Source: Orobanche coerulescens (taxonomy: Eukaryota > Streptophyta > Magnoliopsida > Lamiales > Orobanchaceae). From it: a stretch of DNA of 64,000 bases. Each line of letters opens with the position of its first letter. Position 1 is the first letter of the stretch. Positions 11,202-21,607 of the stretch are shown in pieces. Below the pieces are notes generated by a model that saw nothing but the letters and a program-made list of their open reading frames with translations, was not told the origin of the DNA and ran no database searches. A program made the translations under genes and the position numbers. The stretch covers positions 65,460,001 to 65,524,000 of the forward strand of contig CM065817.1 in the NCBI GenBank assembly GCA_033398695.1. Reading direction: 5' to 3'.

Positions 11202-13566
11202 TGTAACACCCCCGATATATTCAGGAATATTACAGCGCCGTAAATCCTTTATATAAGAATTTACAAGGCTGAAGAAATGAAAAAACAATAACAGATACTA
11301 ATTTATGAAATTACTGAAATAAAATACCACAGTTCTGGTTCAATGCCAAGAATACAAATATCCAAACGACGAATTATTAATACATCACCAAAAATCCAAA
11401 CATCACAAACTGACGAGGCACTCGAGTACTTATTAAAAATAACCAAACACGGACAATTAGACCCAGCCGGAACATCACTCTGCACCCTCTTCGTCATGCA
11501 ACTCCAGTGGTTGTTTCCCCGCTCTTCTGGATCCTGAACATACACAAATGTTCACCCCCGAAGGGGTTAGCACAACGATGCTAGTACAAGTACAATAATC
11601 ATACCACAGTGATATAATCAACATTTATATCATAACAAGTTTCTCCAACGAGAAATAACAACAACACATATCACAATATAACAGTCTCAACATACTGATG
11701 GCATTCCAATGATCCAGCGCACACAGCTATACATTCCCATGATGATCCCGTCGGACCAACGCATGGTGGAACTACCTGTCCAATGATCCAGCGCACACAA
11801 CTATAGATTCCCATGATGATTCCCGTCGGATCAACGCATGGTGGACATATAATCACAACACATATACGCAATACAATCACAACATAACTGTCATAATATA
11901 AACAATTCTAATTAGAGTACTTGCCTCGGTTCGTTGACAAGAACAAAACTTCCACGAAAAACGAAATACTCAAAGGTCGCCCCTTCGATCAATCATGTAG
12001 CAAGCTCGAACCTTAACAAAAGAAATAATATAGAATTTATCTCACGTCGTACGAATGTCTACCAATCCAATTTACGGTCGGAAGTTCTTAAAAGAAATCT
12101 ATCTGGATTGCTTAACGCACGCTACGCATCCTATGTAGCGTACGTTAAGGCTACTCGTTAGTGCACGCAATACACACAGCCTAGCGTACGCTAACCATGC
12201 ACGGTCAGTACCTCACTGATCAGCCGACTGACACGCCTGATGACTTAACGCACGCTAAGTTCAATCGTAGCGTACGCTAAACAAGTCCATTAGCGTACGT
12301 TAATTCACAAAGCTTAGCGCACGCTAAGCGTGCATGGCAGTTCACTGTTGGGCAGCAGACTAGTTCTAACGGTGATGAAATTCATGAAATCTTCAGTGTT
12401 AATACATGTCATCTCCATGCATAACATGCTCCTACGGTTTATGAATGATCTTACGGATAATAACACTTTAAGGTACAAGGATACGTATAATCATCACAAC
12501 ACCATAATCCATCTTGATTACAATTCTCATGCGAAGTTTGGTGTTCTTAAGGTCGACGCACTAGATTTCAATATCGTCATTACATCTCGATTTAATCATG
12601 GAGATAAACTAACAATTCCAGCTTATAAGAAAGGATGTAATCTAAGATGATTCTTTCTTAAGTCCTTATAACCAAAAGTGATATCATCTCCAAGTTTATG
12701 ATCAATATAACAACATAATTCATACGGATAATCATCTTCAGAATGTTCCTCTCATCACTGATGTAATAAGATTCCAACTATGAGGTTCTAACGACAATAT
12801 CTTAAGCATAAACATTCCAATCCTCTAAACATGATGTTTGTTCAATAATTCACCAAAGGAACTCAATATCTTGCTAGCATGATCATCTTATTCCTTAGAA
12901 CCCGAATCTAAGGCTGGAGATAGAATTAACATACCTTAATATGACGAAATCACTGAACCATAAAGGTAGAATCTGACTCCGGTTGGTTGTATGCCACTCT
13001 AAGGTGCTACTCCACTTCAATGATCAATCACAAGAAATATCCAATATCCAATGATCAAGTAGATGTGTTCTAAGTGTGTTTGAGGAGGATAATGATCTCT
13101 CTGGACTTATCAAATAATGAGGACGAGTGAAGGGAACAAGAAGAAATGAAGTCCTGGCTCATATATAAACTTTCTGCACAATAGCTGATTAGCGCACGCT
13201 ACATACCGTTCTTAGCGCGCGCTAATAAGCGTTGACTCCAAATCTGTCCAGGTTCATCCACGGGAATCTTATCTGGACCCATGTCCCGGCTGGCGCATGT
13301 GCTAGCCGCCTAGTTTAATAATTAATTACCTAGGGCACGCAAGTCCTACATTCGTAGCGTGCGCTAGTAGTAGCCGATAGCGCGCGTTAGGCTACATTCT
13401 TAGCGTGCGCTATCACGAGTTTGCATGCAAAATTTGCATGACGATATAATTATGTACGAAGATACCAATACGAGAAATATCATACTCCAATTATCGAGAT
13501 TACAAATCCGAATAATACAGGGTTCGAATATAGATGAAATACACAATAATAAATCCGGATATTACA
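11202..13566 (-). repeat. 3' LTR of gypsy 1 (left copy)
   Basis: 2365 bp, the same length as the right LTR; I count about 15 differences in the first 330 bases compared by eye. It carries two clusters of the imperfect palindrome TTAGCGYACGCTAA (about 12105-12335 and 13190-13410). A TATA-like TTTATATATGAG on the minus strand lies at about 13158-13169. The TGTAACACCCCCG terminus is at 11202. Confidence 0.93.
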
Positions 13567-13580
13567 TGCTCTCCTACTAA
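13567..13580 (-). other. Polypurine tract of gypsy 1
   Basis: Read on the minus strand, TAGTAGGAGAGCA lies directly before the 3' LTR terminus TGTAATATCC. It would prime plus-strand DNA synthesis during reverse transcription. The second gypsy copy has the near-identical tract at 34740-34752. Confidence 0.75.
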
Positions 13581-13601
13581 AAAGGAGTTTCGTCCCGAAA
13601 C

Positions 13602-16600
13602 TCAAGACGAAAATAACTCTGGATATCTGGACTTCATGCTATCTTCCGTTTCCCAAGTGGATTCTTCCACTCCGTGGCGTGACCACTGAACTTTGACCAA
13701 AGCGATTGGTTTGTTCCTCAACTGTTTAACTCGACTCTCGAGTATCCTGACCGGTCTTTCTTCAAATGTCCCATCCTGAGCGACTTCGATCTCGCTGAAA
13801 TCAATGACATGACTAGGATCTGGTATATATCTCCGTAATTGGGATACGTGAAACACGTTATGAACATGGCTCAACAACGGCAGCAATGCCAATCTATATG
13901 CCAACTCTCCCACTCTCTCAAGAATCTCGAACGGTCCGATATATCTCGGACTCAGCTTTCCCTTCCTTCCAAAATGAAAGATTCCTCGAGTAGGAGAAAC
14001 CTTTAAAAGTATATGGTCTCCTGTACTGAACTCCAATGGGTGACGGCGTACGTCTGCGTAAGATTTCTGGCGACTCTGGGCGGTCAACAGCCTATCACGA
14101 ATCAAGGCTATCTTCTCTCGAGTGTGTACGATCAACTCTGGTTCAGTCCCGATCAAGTCTGATGAATCGTCCCAACATAGGGGCGATCTGCATCTCCTCC
14201 CGTATAATGCCTCAAACGGTGCCATCTTAATGGAAGCATGCCAACTATTGTTGTAGGTGAATTCAATCAACGGTAGATGAACTTCCCAATCGTTTGACCA
14301 ATCTAAGGCACAGGCCCTTAGCATGTCTTCCACCGTTTGAATGGTCCTCTCGGATTGTCCGTCAGTCTGCGGATGATAAGCTGTGCTGAAGTTCAATTCG
14401 GTCCCCAAGGCCTTATGAACTGCTTTCCAAAAGTGAGATACAAAACGGCCGTCTCGATCAGAAATAATGATCTTCGACGTACCATGCAATCAAACTATCT
14501 CCGAAATAAATACTCGTGCCAATCTCTCTGGTCCCCACGTGTCCTTAATGCCTAGAAAATGAGTTGATTTGGTTAAACGATCAACTATCACCCAAATCAT
14601 GTTCATTCCTGTCTTGGTTCTCGGCATACTAGTGATAAAGTTCATCGATATGTCCTCCCACTTGCATTCAGGAATCGGGAGTGGCTTCAACATTCCGGTA
14701 GGTCGTTGATGCTCGATTTTAACCTGCTAATAAGTCAAGCATTTCTAAACATAGTCCGCTACATCTTTCTTCATGTTGCCCCACCAAAAATTCTGCTTCA
14801 AGTCCTTATACATCTTACTGGTGCCCGAGTGGATAGAATAGGGCGAGTTGTGAGCTTCCTTCATAATCGTCTGTTTCAGAACATCGACATCAAGAACGCA
14901 GAGTCGGTTCTGAAATCTCAAAACTCCATCATCATGAATTACGAATCCGGGGGCCTTTCCCATGATCGCTTCACCACGTAACTGAATCATCAGAGGATCA
15001 TCTGCCTGTCTAGATTTGATTTCTTCGGTTAATGATGAAGTTAATTCCATCACGCACAGTTGTCCTTGGACTATTTGTAACCACACTTCAATTCCTTCTT
15101 GAATCATCTCTCGTTGAAGGCTAAGTTGGGAGGTCAGAGTCTCCAGCATCTGAATAGATACAGGTTTGCGGCTAAGTGCATCTGCCACTACATTCGCTTT
15201 GCCTGGATGATACAAAATATGTAAGTCGTAGTCCTTAATCAGCTCTAACCATCTTCTTTGCCGCATGTTCAACTCTTTCTGACTGAAGATGTATTTGAGA
15301 CTCTTATGATCCGTAAAGATCTGACAGTGAGTCCCGTACAGGTAATGCCTCCAGATTTTCAAAGCAAAAACTACTGCCGCTAGCTCCAAATCATGCATTG
15401 GGTAATTCACTTCATAAGGTTTCAGCTGTCGTGATGCGTAAGCGATCACCTTATCATTCTGCATCAATACGCATCTGAGTCCTTGGTTCGAAGCATCACT
15501 GTAAACCATGAATCCTCCAGTCCCCTGTGGAAGTGTTAAAATCGGTGCTGTCATTATTTTTTCTTCAATTCATCAAAGCTATTCTGGCACAATTCGTTCC
15601 ACTCAAACGTTTGAGTTTTCTACAAGAGTCGAGTAAGTGGGCGGGAAATTTTAGAAAACCCTTCCACGAATCGACGATAATATCCAGCAAGTCCTAAGAA
15701 ACTCCGGACTTCTTTTACGTTCTTTGGAGGTTTCCAATCCATAACTGTTTCGATCTTCTGAGGATCTACTCGGACTCCTTCAGCTGATACCACATGACCG
15801 AGGAATATTACTTCCTTTAGCCAGAATTCACACTTAGTGAGTTTGGCGTACAGTTGCTCGCTTCTCAAAAGTTCTAATACAATCCGCAAATGCTGTGCAT
15901 GCTCTTACGGGCTCTTAGAATACACCAGAATGTCATCAATGAATACGACCACAAATTTATCCAAATATTTGATGAACACTCGGTTCATCAATTGCATGAA
16001 TACAGCAGGTGCATTAGTGAGACCAAACGGCACCACTACAAACTCATAGTGTCCATAGCGAGTTCTGAGTGCTGATTTCGGAACATCAGATTCCTTGATC
16101 CTCAGCTGATGATATCCTGATCTCAGATCGATTTGAGAAAATATTGTTGCTCCTTGCAACTGATCAAACAAATCGTCAATCCGTGGCAACGGATACTTGT
16201 TCTTAATCGTCATTTTACTCAGCTCCCGATAGTCAATACACAGTCGAAGCGATCCATTCTTCTTCCGGACAAAAAGAACTGGCGCTCCCCAAGGCGAAAC
16301 GCTTGGCTGGATATAGCCTTTGTCTAGTAATTCCTCCAGCTGCTTTTTCAGTTCATACATCTCAGTAGGTGCCATACGATACGGCGCCTTAGAAATTGGT
16401 GTTGCTCTGGGTTCCAGCTCAATGGTGAATTCTACATCCCATCGTGGAGGTAGTCTAGGTAACTCGTCAGGAAATACATCTGGAAATTCGTTCATAACAG
16501 GAATAGATGAAAGTTCCACAATTTCGTCTTCTTTCTTCATTGCATAACACCAGTATCCGGTACAGCCCTGTTTCAATAATTTGACAGCTTTCATCGCCTT

Positions 16601-17130
16601 GATCAACTTTCCTGAGCTTCTTGGTTTCCATCCTTCAAACAATATTTTGGAACCATCGTCAGCGATCAGCGAGATATTCCTCCTTCGATAGTTTATAATA
16701 GCTCTATATCGATTAAGCCGATCGTCTCCGAGTATCAGGTCGTCTCCTTGCATTTCTATCACAATCAGATTTGAGAGCCACTCTCTGCCTCCAAATGATA
16801 CACGGAAATCTCTAGTTTCTAAGTTCCCAACAATCCTCTCTCCACTCGGTAAACCAACAACATAAGGTTCACAATAATGAAAAACAGAAATATTCAAACG
16901 ATTTACACAAGATGTGGATATAAATGAATGCGAAGCTCATGTATCGAATAAAACGCTAACTGGCTAGGAAAGGATCTGAACGGTACCTGATGCGACAGCA
17001 GCATCCTGATCGTCTGCTCTCCTCATCTCGTACAGATGTGGGGCAGAGATCCGGCACTCGATGTCCCCTTTCGGTCCCATTGTCCTCGGCCTCGTTCGCG
17101 GCCAAAATTTTGAGGCATCTGAACACTTTG
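13602..17130 (-). pseudogene. Broken pol of gypsy 1 (protease, RT, RNase H, integrase, chromodomain-like tail)
   Basis: Protease is badly decayed (about 16900-17130). RT is recognisable from [20 protein letters not shown] through [12 protein letters not shown], then an in-frame stop at 15905. The connection and RNase H continue ([20 protein letters not shown]), but between about 15554 and 15620 the frame shifts by one. Integrase shows [12 protein letters not shown] and [15 protein letters not shown], the D-D-E core, then the [10 protein letters not shown] region and the chromodomain-like end. Further stops interrupt near 14690-14745 and 14487-14489. The enzyme set would copy and insert the element, but not from this copy. 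Confidence 0.9.
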
Positions 17131-18263
17131 CTACGTCTGTTGGATACTAGCTTCCTTCTGAACTGGTTGCGGTGTACGGGTTCCATTGAACTTGGTGGCA
17201 TCCTTGCAAAACATCGCACGGTGCCCTTCCTGTCTGCAATCAAAACATGTAACTGGAGTGCGCAAACAATCACGCCAAAAGTGGCCTGGGCGACCACAGT
17301 TAAAGCACCTCCTAGCTGTATCCGTCGTGGCTGACATTGTTCTGAAATTATTTCCGCTCTTAGATGGGTGCGGAGGTTTCTTGAAAGAATGAAAAGATGA
17401 CTGGGCCTTGCGGGGCCCGCTGCTCTTGTGCTCTGTAAAAGTACCAGAGACTTTCTCCTTCTTGGACTCCGTAAACTTCTCCATTGCTGCTTCTTTGATT
17501 TCGTACGCCAACGCCTTATCCTGGTATTGACGGAGAGTGGTACATTCAAAACCGGACATGTACCTCTGGATTTCTGGTTTCATCCTCATATCAAAATGGA
17601 TCATCATTTCTGCATCTGTTCTGACCAGATGTCGAACAAATGCCGATTCTTTGGTTAAATGTCTTAATTATGCAGGATACGAGTTCGTCGGCCTGAGCGG
17701 AGAAAAACTCCCGAACTTTGGCTTCCCTCACGGGACGAGGGCGATCTTGAGCTTCCATCATCAATTTAAATTCTGTCCAGTCAGCATCATGATCTGCAGG
17801 CCGGATGGCTTCCCACCACTCGGATGCTTCCCCTATCAGAAAGTATTGAGCAATAGAGGCTCTCCGGTCCTCCAGGCAATTAATTCCAGCAAAAATTTTC
17901 TCCAACTCCTTCAACCAATGGTCCCATGTGGGTGTCTCAGAAAAGCCGTCGAATTTGGGTGGTTGCATCTTCGCCACCTCTTGCAGCCATCGGTCACCCC
18001 GATTTCCCATGTCTGGGATCCCTTGCTGTCTCTCTCCCTGCTGTAATCCCACCGCCACCTGCATTCGGTCCACGACCTGGGCGAACTGAGTCATCCGCCA
18101 CTTGACGAAGGATTTTTGGTACAGCTGGTTCCGATTCGTTATTGATAGATCTTTGTGGCTCGCCTGAGCTGTGGCTAGCCTGATTAGAAGGCAAAGCTTC
18201 TCTTTCGGCATTCCTTCGTCCGCGTCCACGGCCGCGACCACGTCCACGTCCGCCTCTCAACAT
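17131..18263 (-). pseudogene. Broken gag of gypsy 1
   Basis: Starts at the ATG of MLRGGRGRGRGRG, an arginine/glycine-rich N-terminus common in chromovirus gag. The central region (QPPKFDGFSETPTWDHWL, then GEASEWWEAI) matches the retrotransposon gag core. Two CCHC knuckles follow, CFNCGRPGHFWRDC and CFDCRQEGHRAMFC. Frame changes occur near 18100-18150 and near 17610-17680, so no full-length gag can be made. The second element shows the same protein with fewer breaks. Confidence 0.88.
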
Positions 18264-18480
18264 ACTGTAAGCATAAATACTCAATATGCAAGAAACAATA
18301 TCGTTCTAATGTTCAAATATAAAGATATACAACATGTAAAGAACGAGATAAGTTTAGGAACTTACAACCACCGTTCGCATGAAGACGTAGGCAGTGCAGT
18401 GATGTCATTCACAGTCAGTTACATCCAAAGACATATATGACCCTTATTTTAACCCAATGGCCAAGATATCCATAATCTTA

Positions 18481-18492
18481 GCTTCGATACCA
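18481..18492 (-). other. Primer-binding site of gypsy 1 (initiator tRNA-Met type)
   Basis: On the minus strand TGGTATCGAAGC follows the 5' LTR after a 5-base spacer GAATA. It differs at two positions from the usual TGGTATCAGAGC complement of plant initiator tRNA-Met. Confidence 0.8.
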
Positions 18493-18497
18493 TATTC

Positions 18498-20862
18498 TGT
18501 AACACCCCCGATATATTCAGGAATATTATAGCGCCGTAAATCCTTTACATAAGAATTTACAAGGCTGGAGAAATGAAAAGACAATAACAGATACTAATTT
18601 ATGAAATTACTGAAATAAAATACCACAGTTCTGGTTCAATACCGAGAATATAAATATCCAAACGATGAATTATTAATACATCACCAAAAATCCAAACATC
18701 ACAAACTGACGACGCACTCGAGTACTTATTAAAAATAACCAGACACCGACAATTAGACCCGGCCGAAACATCACTCTGCACCCTCGTCGTTATGCAACTC
18801 CAGTGGTTGTTTCCCCGCTCTTCTGGATCCTGAACATACACAAATGTTCACCCCCGAAGGGGTTAGCACAACGATGCTAGTACAAGTACAATAATCATAC
18901 CACAGTGATATAATCAACAATTATATCATAACAAGTTTCTTCAACGAGAAATAACAACAACACATATCACAATATAACAGTCTCAACATACTGATGGCAT
19001 TCCAATGATCCAGCGCACACAGCTATAGATTCCCATGATGATCCCATCGGACCAACGCATGGTGGAACTACCTGTCCAACGATCCAGCATACACAGCTAT
19101 AGATTCCCATGATGATTCTCGTTGGATCAACGCATGGTGTACATATAATCACAACATATATACACAATACAATCACAACATAACTGTCATAATATAAACA
19201 ATTCTAATTAGAGTACTTGCCTCGGTTCGTTGACAAGAACAAAACTTCCACGAAAAACGAAATACTCGAAGGTCGCCCCTTCGATCAATCACGTATCAAG
19301 CTCGAACCTTAACAAAAGAAATAATATAGAATTATCTCACGTCGTACGAATGTCTACCAATCCAATTTACGGTCGGAAGTTCTTAAAAGAAATCTGTCTG
19401 GATTGCTTAACGCATGCTACGCATCCTATGTAGCGTACGTTAAGGCTACTCGTTAGCGCACGCAATACACACAGCCTAGCGTACGCTAACCATGCACGGT
19501 CAGTACCTCACTGATCAGCCGACTGACTCGCCTGATGACTTAAGGCACGCTAAATCTCAATCGTAGCGTACGCTAAACAAGCCCGTTAGCGTACGTTAAT
19601 TCACAAAGCTTAGCGCACGCTAAGCGTGCATGGCAGTTCACTGTTGGGCAGCAGACTAGTTCTAACGGTGATGAAATTCATGAAATCTCTAGTGTTAATA
19701 CATGTCATATCCATGCATAACATGCTCCTACGGTTTATGAATGATCTTATGGATAATAACACTTTAAGGTACAAGGATACGTATAATCATCACAGCACCA
19801 TAATCCATCTTGATTATAATTCTCATGCGAAGTTTGGTGTTCTTAAGGTCGACGAACTAGATTTCAATATCGTCATTACATCTCGATTTAATCATGGAGA
19901 TAAACTAACAATTCCAGCTTATAAGAAAGGATGTAATCTAAGATGATTCTTTCTTAAGTCCTTATAACCAAAAGTGATATCATCTCCAAGTTTATGATCA
20001 ATATAACAACATAATTCATACGGATAATCATCTTCAGAATGTTCCTCTCATCACTGATGTAATAAGATTCCAACTACGAGGTTCTAACGACAATATCTTA
20101 AGCATAAACATTCCAATCCTCTAAACATGATGTTTGTTGAATAATTCACCAAAGGAACTCAATATCTTGCTAGCATGATCATCTTATTCCTTAGAACCCG
20201 AATCTAAGGCTGGAGATAGAATTAACATACCTTAATATGACGAAATCACTGAACCACAAAGGTAGAACCTGACTCCGGTTGGTTGTATGCCACTCCAAGG
20301 TGCTACTCCACTTCAATGATCAATCACAAGAAATATCTAATATCCAATGATCAAGTAGATGTGTTCTAAGTGTGTTTGAGGAGGATAATGATCTCTCTGG
20401 ACTTATCAAATAATGAGGACGAGTGAAGGGAACAAGAATAAATGAAGTGTTGGCCCATATATAAACTTTCTGCATAATAGCTGATTAGCGCACGCTACAT
20501 ACCATTCTTAGTGCGCGCTAATAAGCGTTGACTCCAGATCTGTCCAGGTTCATCCGCGGGAATCTTATCCGGACCCATGTCCCAGCTGGCGCATGTGCTA
20601 GCCGCCTAGTTCAATAATTGATTACCTAGCGCACGTAAGTCCTACATTCGTAGCGTGCGCTAGTAGTAGCCGATAATGTGCGTTAGGCTACATTCTTAGC
20701 GTGCGCTATCACGAGTTTGCATGCGAAATTTGTATGATGATATACTTATGTACGAAGATACCAATACGAGAAATATCATACTCCAATTATCGAGATTACA
20801 AATCCGAATAATACAGGATTCGAATACAGATGAAATACACAATAATAAATCTGGATATTACA
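18498..20862 (-). repeat. 5' LTR of gypsy 1 (right copy)
   Basis: 2365 bp. It holds the same two clusters of TTAGCGYACGCTAA palindromes as the left copy (about 19405-19630 and 20485-20710) and the same TATA-like box. It would drive minus-strand transcription of the element. The outer end GGATATTACA meets the GAACC duplication. Confidence 0.93.
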
Positions 20863-21321
20863 GAACCCAAATGAATCTCAACCACAAAATCAAACTCAAA
20901 CTCAAACCCAATATGAACCTGATGTTATTAATGAGCCAACTCTTGATCATGACCCTCCTAACCGTCAAAATGAACCCATTGATTTTGGAACTCAAAGCCA
21001 ACCAGACAATGATAACTTAATGTTTGATGTTGAGATACAAAATGATCAGCCTAACTTAAAGGTAAAAAAAATGAGCCAATTAAACCAACCACACCATATG
21101 TTCCAAGTCTAGCGGTATATCCTGCCCCCACTCAAGTTTTCAGAAGTGGACCATCTTTGATGCAACAACTTGAACAAACTTCATGGGAAATGGCACTACA
21201 CAGAGTCAAAATGTAACAACCCATGGCTGTAATGTGTTTGTCCGGCCAAGGATTCAAAATCTTCCGCAATCGAAGAAGGCCCCAGTCAAAGCTCCAGTGA
21301 AAGTTACAACCAAGAAGAAGT
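20863..21321 (+). pseudogene. MULE transposase relic, downstream part with internal deletion
   Basis: Continues the relic from 11201. After the GAACC duplication the frame reads a Q/N-rich linker (EPNESQPQNQTQTQTQYEPD and onwards). It then jumps near 21060 to a lysine-rich C-terminus ending KAPVKVTTKKK at TAG 21319-21321. The catalytic MULE transposase core and SWIM zinc finger are absent, so a large deletion predates or accompanies decay. A frame change occurs near 21215. Identification as MULE rests on the N-terminal half. Confidence 0.45.
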
Positions 21322-21602
21322 AGTTAAATGAGATCTGTTTTATACTAAATATTAAGTTGTAGTAATCGAAGTTGTATTTCAAGTTGGATTTTTCTTTATG
21401 TTTAAAACCGATTTGTCTATATTTGTGATGCAACAATCACATTGTTTTTCAAACTAGATTTAGCATCAATGAATATGTGCTTGTGTTTTGAATCTAAGAA
21501 TATTTTATTTGTGATGAAATTTCAGGTGTTTTGAAATGCTGGTATTTTTCATTATGTGTTTTGGCCTCTGAATATTTGTTGCAAAGTTCGTTTTGGTTAC
21601 TT
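21322..21602. other. AT-rich DNA downstream of the MULE relic
   Basis: No gene supported. Probably the 3' untranslated part of the MULE relic up to the Athila-like fragment; no MULE terminal repeat was identified. Confidence 0.4.
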
Positions 21603-21607
21603 CTGAG

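Larger units (their letters stand above)
11202..20862 (-). mobile_element. Complete Ty3/gypsy retrotransposon, Tekay/Del-like chromovirus (gypsy 1)
   Basis: The 9661-bp element lies on the minus strand. It is flanked by an exact 5-bp duplication GAACC (11197-11201 and 20863-20867). Its two 2365-bp LTRs start TGTAATATCC and end GGGGGTGTTACA in element orientation. A primer-binding site, gag, protease, reverse transcriptase, RNase H, integrase and polypurine tract follow in order. Long LTRs and a chromodomain-like integrase tail ([16 protein letters not shown]) point to the Tekay/Del lineage. The coding region is broken, so the copy is not autonomous. It split an older MULE. Confidence 0.93.

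Noticed and set aside
12105..12335. CRISPR-like array, because short similar palindromes recur
   Set aside because: Spacing is irregular, there are no unique equal-length spacers and the context is a plant LTR.
13602..18284. Plus-strand open frames inside gypsy 1 and gypsy 2 coding regions
   Set aside because: They are antisense shadows of the minus-strand gag and pol.
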